A DNA stretch of 64,000 nt from SZUA-318 sp045863275 (GTDB taxonomy: Bacteria > Gemmatimonadota > Gemmatimonadetes > Longimicrobiales > Gaopeijiaceae), in contig BTVB01000005.1 of the NCBI GenBank assembly GCA_045863275.1, positions 1 to 64,000 of the forward strand. The letters run 5' to 3'. The notes beneath the pieces were generated by a model, which worked only from the letters and a program-made list of their open reading frames with translations, was not told where the DNA came from and searched no databases. A program made the position numbers and the translations under genes. This document shows, piece after piece, positions 44,473 through 52,894 of the stretch; the first letter of the stretch is position 1; each line of letters starts with the position of its first letter.

Positions 44473-47186
44473 GGCGGATCCGACGGACACTCGCGCGACT
44501 ACGCGCCCTCCTCCAGGGACACGATCACGCTGATCGGGATCTACAGGCCGAGATGGCATCGCATCTCGAAATGGAGACCGAGGAGAACATCCGTCGCGGG
44601 ATGACGCCTGCGGAGGCCCACCGACGCGCGATGATGGCCGCCGGGGGGGCGACGCAGGCGGCGGAGCTCGTGCGTGAACAGCGCGGCATCCCGTGGATCG
44701 AGAACCTCGCGGCGGATGTCCGCTTCGCTCTCCGCCAGTACCGACGAACCCCTCTCTCGACGGTGAGCATCATCCTGGTGCTATCGATCGGGATGGGCGC
44801 CACCGTGGTGCTGTTCACCGTGTTCAACTCGGTCGCGACGATGCCGGCGCCGGGTATCGAGCGCGATGCATCGCTGGTACGCATTCGGGGCGCACTGCGC
44901 ATGGGTCAGGTCGTGGACGTCCAACCCCGCCTGTTGTCCTGGCCGGAGGTCCAGGAATACTCCGACCGTTCGGACATCTTCACCGGCGTGGCGGCGTACG
45001 CCGATGAGACCGCGCTCCTGCAGCCCGGCGACGATGGCGCCCCACCGGTGACTGTCCGTGCGACCTATACGACGCCAAACTACTTCGACCTCCTGGGCGT
45101 AAGCCCGACGTTGGGCCGGCCGCCCGCATCGGATGGACTGGAGCTGACGTCATCGCCTTCGGCAGTGATAAGTCATGCGCTCTGGCGGCAGGCCTTCGCG
45201 GGCGATCCCGGTGTCATCGGGCAAACGGTGCGGGTCAACGGTACCCCGCTCGAGATCGTTGGAGTCGCGCCTCCGCGCTTCGCCGGAACAGACGGTCGGG
45301 GTGGCCCCGCGATCTGGATGCCACTCGCCGCGTACCCGCTGGTCCAGAAGCGCACCGCGGCCGCGTTCCTGAGCTACGATACGCTCTTCCTCGGGGCCGC
45401 TGCTCGGTTGCGACCGGGCGTGACCTCCGTGAGCGCGACCTCGGTGTTGAGAGGACTCGCGGAGCGCGCACCCCGCGCTCGCCGGAACGACGCGATGCCG
45501 GAACCGACCGTGGGAAGCATCGACGTCGTGCCCATGCTCGCGAGCAATGCACGGGTCTCGGGCAGGAAGGACCTCCTCGACTCGGCTACGGTATCGGCCG
45601 TCTTCGTGCTCGTCATCCTGCTCGTGACCTGCAGCAATGTGAGCGCGCTGCTCGTGGGACTTGCTGGGGCGCGGCGTCGAGAGATCGGTGTGCGGCTCTC
45701 CCTGGGGGCGCCGCGCCGGCGGCTGGTCCGGCAGTTGCTGACCGAGAGTCTGGTGTTGGCGCTCATCTCGGCTACGCTCGGGCTCGGAGTCACAGCGGTC
45801 GGCATCGGACTCGTCACCTCGACCATGGAGGGGTTGCAGCTCGCGATCGATGCCCGGGTCGTGGTCGCGACGTGCCTGGTAGCGCTCGCCACCGGGGTGG
45901 CTTTCGGAGTCTCACCGGCGCTGCATGCGACGCGGGTCTCCATCGGCGACGTCCTCAAGCGCTCGTCGGGCGCCACCACGCCAACCCGTTCCCGCCTGCA
46001 ACCGGGCATCGTGGTCGCGCAGATCGCGCTGACGCAGCCGCTCCTCGTCGGGCTCGGTGTCGTGATCTCGACCATGGCTTCGGACTTTTCGACCGGCGGG
46101 GTGTCACCCGTTGCTGATCGGATCGCCGAAATCGAGCTGGACACATGGGCGGGCCGGGCGTCCCTGGAGGAGCGCGCGGCGTTGATCGCCGAGGCTGTCG
46201 AGCGCGTTGCCTCGCTCCCGGGCGTCGTGATGGCGATACCGATGGAGGCCGGGACGACCAGCGCTCCCCTGACGGTGCATCCTGACGACCGCATTGCAGG
46301 TGTGACCCACGCCGGCAACCTCGACGCATCACTTACGGCAGCGCCCCCGGGGTACTTCGACATACTCGGTCTCCGTATCCTGCGGGGGCGCGACTTCATG
46401 GCCTCCGAGCGCCTCCACGAACCTGGTGACGCTCTTCGTGCGCCCTCGATGGAGGCGATAATCCTGGGCCGCGCGTTGGCTCGGCGTCTCTGGGGCGAAG
46501 CCGATCCGGTCGGCCGCCGACTTGTGCTCGCGACCGGCGCCGCTGCGTCATCCGCTCCGATGGAGGTGGTGGGCGTCGTGGAAGAAGGGAAGGGTCTCGA
46601 GAGCGAACGAAGCGGGCATGTCCGAGTGTACGTTCCCTACGCGCCCATGAACACCGGAGTCGTGGCGCGCACGCACGGTCCCGCAGCGCCCCACGTCAAC
46701 GAGATGCGCAGAGCGATCAGTGCCTTGGCACCGCAGATGCCGGTATCCCGAGCCGAGACCCTCGAGCAGCGGGAGGCGCGGGAGCGCCGCGCCGCGCGTC
46801 GCGCCGGAGGTGCCGCAGCTGCAGGCGGCGCGGTGGCCCTGCTCCTGTCCGCGATCGGCCTCTACGCAGTGGTGGCGTCTTCCGTGGGCAGCCGCCGGCG
46901 GGAGGTCGGCATCCGCACGGCACTCGGCGCTCGGGGAAGCCAGGTCGTACGGATGTTCTTCCTCCGGGGTCTTGCCCTCGGTGCGATCGGATTGCTCGTG
47001 GGCGTTCCCCTCGCGATGCTCGCCACCCGTCTCGTGTCGGGCACACTCGGGTGGTCTCTGAGCAGTCCGCAGCTCCTCCAGATGGGCATTGCGATCGGAG
47101 TCCTCGTCGTCGCGGCGGTGGCCGTGTGGATCCCCGCGCGTCGCGCGAGTGGGATCGATGCGGTCACGGCGCTGAGGAGCGAATAG
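44469..47186 (+). CDS. ADOP-type ABC transporter permease (third)
   Basis: A 905-residue duplicated FtsX/MacB-like permease. The prefix (residues about 20-70: LQAEMASHLEMETEENIRRG) is permease prefix domain type 1. Two FtsX blocks: REIGVRLSLGAPRRR and REVGIRTALGARG. Membrane helices at both ends with periplasmic inserts; no ATPase nearby. Start at ATG 44469 overlapping the PadR stop. Direct repeat copy B lies 63 nt after its stop. Confidence 0.88.
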   Translation: MRRIRRTLARLRALLQGHDHADRDLQAEMASHLEMETEENIRRGMTPAEAHRRAMMAAGGATQAAELVREQRGIPWIENLAADVRFALRQYRRTPLSTVSIILVLSIGMGATVVLFTVFNSVATMPAPGIERDASLVRIRGALRMGQVVDVQPRLLSWPEVQEYSDRSDIFTGVAAYADETALLQPGDDGAPPVTVRATYTTPNYFDLLGVSPTLGRPPASDGLELTSSPSAVISHALWRQAFAGDPGVIGQTVRVNGTPLEIVGVAPPRFAGTDGRGGPAIWMPLAAYPLVQKRTAAAFLSYDTLFLGAAARLRPGVTSVSATSVLRGLAERAPRARRNDAMPEPTVGSIDVVPMLASNARVSGRKDLLDSATVSAVFVLVILLVTCSNVSALLVGLAGARRREIGVRLSLGAPRRRLVRQLLTESLVLALISATLGLGVTAVGIGLVTSTMEGLQLAIDARVVVATCLVALATGVAFGVSPALHATRVSIGDVLKRSSGATTPTRSRLQPGIVVAQIALTQPLLVGLGVVISTMASDFSTGGVSPVADRIAEIELDTWAGRASLEERAALIAEAVERVASLPGVVMAIPMEAGTTSAPLTVHPDDRIAGVTHAGNLDASLTAAPPGYFDILGLRILRGRDFMASERLHEPGDALRAPSMEAIILGRALARRLWGEADPVGRRLVLATGAAASSAPMEVVGVVEEGKGLESERSGHVRVYVPYAPMNTGVVARTHGPAAPHVNEMRRAISALAPQMPVSRAETLEQREARERRAARRAGGAAAAGGAVALLLSAIGLYAVVASSVGSRRREVGIRTALGARGSQVVRMFFLRGLALGAIGLLVGVPLAMLATRLVSGTLGWSLSSPQLLQMGIAIGVLVVAAVAVWIPARRASGIDAVTALRSE

Positions 47187-47248
47187 GAGGATTGGCGTCG
47201 CCGATCCCGATCCGCGGCTCACGCCGCGTCCCGGCCGGTGGCGAGGCC

Positions 47249-47304
47249 GGATTGAGCTGCGGTGGGGCTACGCCCCATCCTCGCTCCCCTCGCGCGTGAG
47301 CGGG
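47249..47304. repeat. 56-nt direct repeat, copy B
   Basis: Second copy of the repeat at 32,810, with one mismatch. Same orientation. It lies between the third permease and the tRNA relic, in a gene-free stretch rich in small hairpins. Confidence 0.85.
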
Positions 47305-47439
47305 TGGCTCTCCGACGGCGCTCTTGGCGCATCGGGTCGAACCTGCGGTTCGGGCGTGTGCCTTCGGCACCCGCCGCGTCCTCGCCTACGGCGAGTCCGC
47401 GAATCCGGCCGTCCCCAGACCAGGGAGGCCGGAATCGCA

Positions 47440-47477
47440 AAGAGGCTCTGCGACCACGATGGATCGCAGAGCCTCTT
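47440..47477 (-). terminator. Hairpin terminator downstream of the tRNA relic
   Basis: Perfect 14-bp stem (47440-47453 and 47464-47477) with a 10-nt loop, a few bases after the 3' end of the tRNA-like sequence on the minus strand. This is where a tRNA terminator would sit. Confidence 0.65.
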
Positions 47478-47482
47478 GCCAA

Positions 47483-47547
47483 TCGGGACGGCCGGATTCG
47501 AACCGGCGACCCCCTGAACCCCATTCAGAGGAGTCAGCGACCTCCCG
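47483..47547 (-). pseudogene. D-arm-less tRNA-Pro(GGG) relic
   Basis: The minus strand encodes a complete 3' half of a tRNA: anticodon stem TCTGA/TCAGG with a 7-nt loop ATGGGGT (U33, anticodon GGG), 5-nt variable loop, T arm GCCGGTTCGAATCCGGC, acceptor 3' strand CGTCCCG and discriminator A. The 5' part has only a poor acceptor partner (CGGGAGG, 6 of 7 pairs) and no D arm: just 11 nt where about 18 are needed. CCA is not encoded. It looks like a decayed tRNA-Pro or an integration-site remnant, not a working tRNA. Confidence 0.7.
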
Positions 47548-48149
47548 TGTGGGAATCCGCATAACTACGCGCCTTGTTGCCCCTGTCCACGTGCGGTATT
47601 GCCGGTTGGATTGACGATTCCCGACGTTGGACTTAGTCAAATCCTTAGTGGCGCGAATGGCCCACCGTCGCCGTTGTCAATCAACCTCAGGCCAACTACA
47701 CCTCAGGCTCCGCTTTCATCTGGAACGAATGGAAACCAACGCTCACGTTCTGGAGCGATTGGATGAAGGCCAAGGCGATCATCCAGGGCATTGCCGACGA
47801 GACGGGCCGAGCCGTGGCCTCAAGAGGCAGCGTGCTCGATCGAAGATAGCGAGACGGGCTGCCTGATCCACCATCATACACAGGCTGACGTCGGTGATGT
47901 AGCCCTCCCGGGTGGACTCGGGGGGTCGCCTCGCCCTGCGTTACCTCACACCCCCCCCGGCAGGGTCGGGGCACGGCACAGGCCCTTTGGGAAGACGTAC
48001 TCAGGGCCTCCGCGGTCGAGCCGGACATCGTCTTCGCCCACCCGGCCGATCGCGTGGCCCTGCAGCAGGCCAAGGGCGGGATGGAGACAGCGCGTGGGAT
48101 ATCCAACTGAGGATCTGACCGCTATCTGGAAGGTGAGGCCCACGAGCCT
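47548..48149. other. Gene-poor stretch with decayed coding fragments
   Basis: No gene can be supported here. Two short in-frame pieces look like coding remnants: one ends at the TAG at 47849 (SGSAFIWNEWKPTLTFW... ADETGRAVAS) and one at the TGA at 48110 (WEDVLRASAVEPDIVFAHP...). Neither has a start or a recognised family. The stretch reads like debris next to the tRNA relic. Confidence 0.4.
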
Positions 48150-48181
48150 GGGCAGACGGGCGTTGCCTGGCCCGTCTGCCC
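48150..48181 (-). terminator. Hairpin terminator of the outer-membrane protein gene
   Basis: Perfect 12-bp stem (48150-48161 with 48170-48181) and an 8-nt loop, 42 nt beyond the stop of the minus-strand barrel gene. Confidence 0.65.
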
Positions 48182-48223
48182 GAGCGGAGGTCCCACGGCT
48201 TGCACCTTCCCTCCCCCGCTGCC

Positions 48224-48874
48224 TCACCGACGGGGGCGCGACAGTGGTATCTGGAGGCTCAGCCCAGCCGTGAGAAGCACGTCGTGCTGAACCTCCACGT
48301 CGAACCCCGAAACCGCCGGATCCAGCCAGGAGAGGTGATCCCGAACGTCCAGTCTGAGGCGCACCGGCGGTGCTACGCGGATGTCGAATCCGCCTCCGAA
48401 GTTCAGAGCGAAGTCGACTTCGGCGTCGGCACCCTGAAGATCGTAGTCGTAGACCTTAACGCCCACCCCGGCGGCTACGTAGCCCTCGAGCCACTCCGTG
48501 AAGCGGGGTGCGTACAGGCGAGTTCCGGCGCTGGCGAGAAACAGATTCACGTCGGCGACCAGGGGCTGACCGGCGTTGGTCGCCGTGATCTGCGAAGGCG
48601 CGAACGTACCATTCAACTCCAGGGCGAAGCGGCTCGTGGGTCGAACGCCCACGGCCAAGCCGAATGCGGGCGCGGCGTCGAACTCCGCGCCGTCCAGCCG
48701 GATTCCGGCGCCATCGTCGCCGGCGACCACGAAGGAGGACGGCAGCTCCGTGGGAAAGAGCACGCCTCCCCCGAAGGCCGTGACCTCGATGCGCCTGGGT
48801 TGTTGCGCGGTGGACGGGCTCGCGACGGCCAGGGACAGAATCGCGACTGCGGGGATGATCCGAACATGCATCAT
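48224..48874 (-). CDS. Exported outer-membrane beta-barrel protein
   Basis: A 216-residue protein with a signal peptide (ending STAQQ). The body shows amphipathic strands alternating with short turns (RFALELNGTFAP, LFLASAGTRLYAP, EGYVAAGVGVKVYDYD, VRLRLDVRDHLSWL), the OmpA/OMP_b-brl type of small barrel. ATG 48874 has AAGGAG at ideal spacing. Divergent from the Crp-type regulator gene; two CRP-like boxes lie between them, so it may be controlled by it. Confidence 0.8.
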   Translation of the reverse strand: MMHVRIIPAVAILSLAVASPSTAQQPRRIEVTAFGGGVLFPTELPSSFVVAGDDGAGIRLDGAEFDAAPAFGLAVGVRPTSRFALELNGTFAPSQITATNAGQPLVADVNLFLASAGTRLYAPRFTEWLEGYVAAGVGVKVYDYDLQGADAEVDFALNFGGGFDIRVAPPVRLRLDVRDHLSWLDPAVSGFDVEVQHDVLLTAGLSLQIPLSRPRR

Positions 48875-48949
48875 GGATAGGTCTCCTTAGGGCTCCATGG
48901 TCGTGAACTGCTCGTGGCCAAGAGTCTTGTAGGAGATGTGGACCTGCGC

Positions 48950-48965
48950 TGTGATCCGGCGCACA
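48950..48965. promoter_or_regulatory. CRP-like box (weak copy)
   Basis: TGTGATCCGGCGCACA matches TGTGA-N6-TCACA at nine of ten positions. It lies in the divergent region between the barrel gene and the Crp-type gene. Confidence 0.5.
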
Positions 48966-48985
48966 GGGGCGGGGTCGGGCTCTTC

Positions 48986-49001
48986 TGTGACGTACGTCAC
49001 A
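48986..49001. promoter_or_regulatory. Perfect CRP-like palindrome
   Basis: TGTGACGTACGTCACA is a perfect 16-nt palindrome and an exact TGTGA-N6-TCACA site, 169 nt upstream of the Crp-type gene. It supports autoregulation and control of the divergent barrel gene. Confidence 0.75.
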
Positions 49002-49169
49002 TCCCTGCGACCGCAGACGGACCTAACTTCCGCGGACGCTGGATCCGTGCGAGTCCGGCCAAGCCGGGCCTGTCCGCCGCCGTACGAAACACATCTCAAT
49101 GGGAGGCGGGGTGGTGGAGTCGGTTCATGGTGTGGAAGCAGTGCGATATCTCCCGTCGGAGCGTACGTC

Positions 49170-49922
49170 ATGAGCAGTGAAGCGATGGAGGTCCTGCGGA
49201 CCCTGCCGATCTTCAACCGCCTCAGCGAGGACGCCCTGTCCAGCGTCGCGAGCCGGACCGTGGTCAAGCGGTATCCCAAGGACAAGATCCTCTTTCGTCA
49301 GGGCGAGGAGGCACGGGGCTTGTTCGTCGTGGTGGCCGGCGGGGTGAAGATCTACCAGGCCGGGCCCGACGGACGGGAGCAGACCCTGTACGTGGAACGG
49401 CCCGGTCACTCTCTCGCCGAGATCCCCCTTTTTGACGGGTCACCCTACCCTGCGTCGGCCCGCGCCTCCGAGGAGTCCCGCATCCTGTTCCTTCCACGGG
49501 ACGCGTTCGAGTGGCTCTACCGGAACAACCCCGACATCGCCGACGCCACCATCCGGGAGTTGGGACGGCGCCTGAGGCGTCTGGTCCGTCTGGTGGACCG
49601 GCTCTCGCTCAAGAGCGTTCCGGCCCGGGTGGCGGCGACACTGCTCGAAGCGGCGGCTGCCGCGGGGTGTGCGCGGGATGGGGGGGAGTTGGTGCTCCAG
49701 TCCACCCAGGAGGAGATGGCGGCCGAGCTGGGGACCACGAGGGAAAGCGTGTCGCGGGCGTTGTCGGCACTCAGGAGTGAGAACGTCATCCGGGTGACCG
49801 GACAGAAGGTCCTCATCCTGGATTTCGAAGCGCTTCGCGAGACGGCCGGCGTACCCCTCACAGTGGTCACCTCGCTCCTATTGGATCGGACAGATCCGTT
49901 CGACAATGACCCGACCCGGTAG
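49170..49922 (+). CDS. Crp/Fnr-family transcriptional regulator
   Basis: A 250-residue regulator: cyclic-nucleotide-binding-type beta roll (residues about 10-120) and a C-terminal winged helix (about 150-225). The recognition helix contains R191-E192-S-V-S-R196, matching the R-E-x-x-x-R contacts that read TGTGA in CRP. There is no FNR-type N-terminal Cys cluster; only Cys167 is present, so an Fe-S sensor is unlikely. ATG 49170 has GGAG upstream. CRP-like boxes upstream of this gene and of two nearby transcription units fit its specificity. Confidence 0.88.
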   Translation: MSSEAMEVLRTLPIFNRLSEDALSSVASRTVVKRYPKDKILFRQGEEARGLFVVVAGGVKIYQAGPDGREQTLYVERPGHSLAEIPLFDGSPYPASARASEESRILFLPRDAFEWLYRNNPDIADATIRELGRRLRRLVRLVDRLSLKSVPARVAATLLEAAAAAGCARDGGELVLQSTQEEMAAELGTTRESVSRALSALRSENVIRVTGQKVLILDFEALRETAGVPLTVVTSLLLDRTDPFDNDPTR

Positions 49923-49935
49923 GAGTCCGGCCCGC

Positions 49936-49951
49936 CGTGATCCGGATCACA
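49936..49951. promoter_or_regulatory. CRP-like box upstream of the DUF2249 gene
   Basis: CGTGATCCGGATCACA matches TGTGA-N6-TCACA at nine of ten positions, and its inner 14 nt (49,937-49,950) are a perfect palindrome. It lies 72 nt before the DUF2249 start codon. Confidence 0.6.
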
Positions 49952-50023
49952 GCGGGAGCCCCGTGCGGTAGGCAGCTTCTGTGAGGGCGGGGAGAGACCC
50001 TCGAGCCGAGCAGGAGCGGTGTG

Positions 50024-50254
50024 ATGCATGACCTGAAGCCGCTGGAAGCGGCAGCGGCCCCTCCGCGGGACCGAAAAGGCTGGATCCTGGATGTGGTGGA
50101 CGGGATGCCCAGAGGTGGGGCCGTGTCGATGATCTTCGATGACCACCCCGTGCCGCTGCTCGACTGGCTTGCCGGGGTCCGCTTCGGTGAGTTCTCAGCC
50201 AGCTTCCGTCCAGGCCCTCCGGGCCGGTGGGTCGTGGGTCTCACGAAGCGGTGA
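50024..50254 (+). CDS. DUF2249-family small protein
   Basis: A 76-residue protein with the DUF2249 pattern: ILDVVDGMPRGGAVSMIFDDHPVPLLDWLAG and RWVVGLTKR. DUF2249 proteins often accompany hemerythrin and denitrification or nitric-oxide genes; role unknown. The ATG at 50024 is chosen behind GGAG; GTG 50021 is possible. The stop overlaps the TetR start (GTGA) and a CRP-like box lies upstream. Confidence 0.7.
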   Translation: MHDLKPLEAAAAPPRDRKGWILDVVDGMPRGGAVSMIFDDHPVPLLDWLAGVRFGEFSASFRPGPPGRWVVGLTKR

Positions 50255-50844
50255 GCGCGACCTGCACAGGACCCGTGCCTGCCCGCCCGCGTCCGGAGTA
50301 CGAAGCTCCGGGCACGCGGTGCCGATTGTTGAGCGCGGCGACTTCTGACTTCGCAAGCAGGGGATTCCAAGGCACGTCTCTGCGGGCCGTGACGAAGCGT
50401 GCTGGCAAGAGCCTCGGATGTGTCCGCTATCACTTCGGAGGCAAGGCGGGTCTGTACCAGGCGGTCCTCTCCCAAAGCCTCGACACGCTGAGCGCCGTCG
50501 TGGCGTCGGTCTCTCCAGGACGTGACGTGCTGTGGCGGACCCTTCTCGGACTGACCCGGGTGATGTCCGCCGAGCCGAACACGGCCCGGCTGTTTCTGCG
50601 GGCTGCGCTCGATGCCCCCGGTGACATCGGTGGCGAAGTCCGGGCTTTGATCGACGACCTGGCGAAGGTCATCGCCGGCCCGGGAGGCGAGCGGGCCGCG
50701 ACGGCGGGTGACCCCCACGCGCTCGCCGTCGAGTGCCTCTGCACCGTGGCCACCGCGGTGCTGCTTCCCGCGAAGGACGAGGCGCTGCCGCCGGTGGATC
50801 CGCGGCTCCTCGCCCTCTACCTGCTCGAGCTCGTGAAGCCCTGA
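50251..50844 (+). CDS. TetR-family transcriptional regulator
   Basis: A 197-residue TetR-type repressor. The HTH (residues about 34-60) is LLSAATSDFASRGFQGTSLRAVTKRAGKSLGCVRYHFGG, with the usual tail GKAGLYQAV. The C-terminal ligand domain follows. GTG 50251 overlaps the DUF2249 stop. The N-terminal 30 residues before the helix are unusually Pro/Arg-rich and could mark a later true start, though none is better. Confidence 0.8.
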   Translation: MSATCTGPVPARPRPEYEAPGTRCRLLSAATSDFASRGFQGTSLRAVTKRAGKSLGCVRYHFGGKAGLYQAVLSQSLDTLSAVVASVSPGRDVLWRTLLGLTRVMSAEPNTARLFLRAALDAPGDIGGEVRALIDDLAKVIAGPGGERAATAGDPHALAVECLCTVATAVLLPAKDEALPPVDPRLLALYLLELVKP

Positions 50845-50963
50845 CGCGGCTTCGGACCGGGGCGCCGGGCGGCGTGTGCTGCGTCACGGAAAGCGATTCG
50901 GTGGCACGCGAGCTTGTAGCAGACAATCGAGAAGGGCCTCACGCCGGACCAGGAGATGCGTTC

Positions 50964-51422
50964 ATGACTTCCACGAGTACAGCCCGTCGCCTCTCCCCCG
51001 TGGGTTCCATCACGCCCAGGCAACATAGGAGCGTGGTGCGAATCTTCCGGGCGTTCCGCCTCGAGGAAGCTCTATCCGATCCTACCTTCGATGCCCTCAA
51101 GGTCCTCCGGGGAGCCCGAGCGTTCCTGCTGGGGCATGTCCTGGAGTCCCTGTCCTGGGAGGAGAGCCTCCTGGACCCCGGTTCGCGGCCGCATCGGTGC
51201 CTGCGCTATCGACATGCTCCTCTCCGTCGGGAGATCGCCGCCTTTGGGCGGGCGGTCTGGCGGTATCAGGCGGCGGGCGGCGCCCTGCACGAGGGACACG
51301 AGGTCGTCACGGGCCTTCGCCGCCGGATCGTCCGCGTCCAGGCACTGCTGGAAGCGTGCGCTGCGCAGGAGGAAGAGGGTGGTGTGACGGGGATCACAGT
51401 GTCGGGCGACGGGACCCGCTAG
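50964..51422 (+). CDS. Small helical protein, distantly hemerythrin-like
   Basis: A 152-residue protein, mainly alpha helical. Some residues echo a hemerythrin HHE domain (RQHRSVVRIF, HVLESLSWEESLLDP, RYRHAPLRREI), but the last metal His and other ligands are missing. It may be a diverged, possibly non-metal member; the neighbouring DUF2249 gene makes the guess reasonable. ATG 50964 follows AGGAG at eight bases. A CRP-like box lies inside its 3' end and probably serves the next operon. Confidence 0.5.
   Translation: MTSTSTARRLSPVGSITPRQHRSVVRIFRAFRLEEALSDPTFDALKVLRGARAFLLGHVLESLSWEESLLDPGSRPHRCLRYRHAPLRREIAAFGRAVWRYQAAGGALHEGHEVVTGLRRRIVRVQALLEACAAQEEEGGVTGITVSGDGTR
51383..51398 (+). promoter_or_regulatory. 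CRP-like box upstream of the exporter operon
   Basis: TGTGACGGGGATCACA is an exact TGTGA-N6-TCACA site about 100 nt before the TolC start, inside the end of the preceding gene. It links the exporter operon to the Crp-type regulator. Confidence 0.6.
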
Positions 51423-51499
51423 CTCTTGATGCGTGGCCGTCTTCCACGACGGAAGAGGGCGTTTCGGACCCCGCGTCGTCGCGGCGTGCGCACAGTGAG

Positions 51500-52894
51500 A
51501 TGAGGATGAACGAATCAATGAAGAGTTGGACGGATCCCCCCAGAGGCGGTTCCGCGCCGGTGATCGCCACCCTGGCTGCGCTGCTCCTATCGGGGTCACC
51601 CGCCCTGGGGCAGGCCGGTCCTGGTGAGCCCATCACGCTGTCCGCCGCCGCGGAGATGGCCCTGGCGCAATACCCGGCCATCGGCGCCTCGGAGGCGAGG
51701 CTGAGCGCCAGCCAAGACGCCGAGAAGATGTCGACGGCGGCGCGCTGGCCGGGTCTGAGCCTGAGCGCTTCCGCCATGCGATTTCAGGAGCCGATGCTCG
51801 TCTCCCCCCTGCACGGCTTCGACCCTCAGACCGTCCCGCCCTTCGACGAGACCCTCTTCCAGGGCAACGTCACGGCCCGTTACACCGTGTTCGACGGAGG
51901 CGAGCGGGGTGCCCGAATCGACATGGCGCGATCACGCGCCGAGGCCGCCGAGGCGGCCTTGCGGGGAACGCACTCCGACGTACTTGGGCAGGTAACGCGT
52001 CAGTATGCGTTGGTACTGGCCGCGCGGGACGCCGTGGCCGCACACGACCAGCGCGTAGAGGCCCTCGGAACGGAATTGGACCGGGCGGAGAGGACCTTCG
52101 CCGTGGGTCGTGCTCCAGAGCTTCAGGTCCTTCGCGCCCGGGCGGCCCTGGCCGGTGGACAGGCGGAGCGGGTCCGTAGTGTCACGCTCCTGGAGACGGC
52201 ACAGCACGACCTGACGCGGCTGGTCGGAGCTTCTGCCGGCGAGGTCACGGCGGCCCGGATGGCGCCGGTGCGGCTCGTTGGGGAAGACGTGCCGGCGCGC
52301 GCCGACCTCTTGGAGCGTGCCGTCTCGTCGAATCCGGATGTCGCCCGAATGGAACGCGAGATCCAGGTCGCACGAGGCGGCGTCAAGCTGGCCAGAAGCG
52401 CGTTCCTTCCCGACGTGAGCGTGCTCGGGCAGTACGACAACCGGGCGGACACGAATGGGAACTCCTTCGGGGAGTGGAGTTTCGGCGGAATGCTGTCGTT
52501 TCCTCTCTTCCAGGGCGGTTCGCGGCGGAGTGATCTGGACAGGGCGCGCTCCGAGGAACGGTTCGCAGAGCAGCAGCTCGAGATGGCCCGACTGAAGGCA
52601 CAGGAAGGAGTCGATCGTGCGTTGGCCGCACTGCAGGAAGCGGATGCGCGCGCCGAGTCGTTGAGATCCGCCGTGGAGCAGTTCACCGAAGTCGTGCGGG
52701 GTGAGAAGCTCGCGCTGGACACCGGCACGGGGAACCAGGTGGACTACCTGGCCACCGAGGCGGAGTTGCTGAACGCCCGGGCCCAATTGGCCCAGGCGAC
52801 CATGGATCGGATCACCACCAGGGCCGAGCTGGCCCGCATCACCGGGCAGCTCACCCTCGAATGGTTGCTGCAGAACCTGGGAGACGGACGATGA
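51500..52894 (+). CDS. TolC-family outer-membrane efflux protein
   Basis: A 464-residue TolC-like protein: signal peptide (about residues 1-40), then long amphipathic helices and strands of the outer-membrane efflux family, for example ALRGTHSDVLGQVTRQYALVLAARDAV and EGVDRALAALQEADARAESLR. It forms the outer-membrane tunnel of the exporter. Possible ATGs at 51500, 51506 and 51518; the ribosome site does not decide between them. Overlaps the next gene by ATGA. Confidence 0.85.
   Translation: MRMNESMKSWTDPPRGGSAPVIATLAALLLSGSPALGQAGPGEPITLSAAAEMALAQYPAIGASEARLSASQDAEKMSTAARWPGLSLSASAMRFQEPMLVSPLHGFDPQTVPPFDETLFQGNVTARYTVFDGGERGARIDMARSRAEAAEAALRGTHSDVLGQVTRQYALVLAARDAVAAHDQRVEALGTELDRAERTFAVGRAPELQVLRARAALAGGQAERVRSVTLLETAQHDLTRLVGASAGEVTAARMAPVRLVGEDVPARADLLERAVSSNPDVARMEREIQVARGGVKLARSAFLPDVSVLGQYDNRADTNGNSFGEWSFGGMLSFPLFQGGSRRSDLDRARSEERFAEQQLEMARLKAQEGVDRALAALQEADARAESLRSAVEQFTEVVRGEKLALDTGTGNQVDYLATEAELLNARAQLAQATMDRITTRAELARITGQLTLEWLLQNLGDGR

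Noticed and set aside
32866..47248. Calling the repeat-framed block a proven integrative element
   Set aside because: No integrase, transposase, relaxase or inverted ends were found. Kept as an observation only.
47483..47547. Intact tRNA-Pro(GGG)
   Set aside because: No D arm can be formed and the acceptor stem has a mismatch; only the 3' half is sound.
47627..47866. 79-codon frame in the tRNA-relic region as a gene
   Set aside because: Arg/His-rich with no family, no ribosome site, and another frame in the same place reads more like a coding remnant.
50873..50886. TGTGC...TCACG near 50,875 as a further CRP-like box
   Set aside because: The spacing between half sites is 4, not 6, and both half sites have a mismatch.
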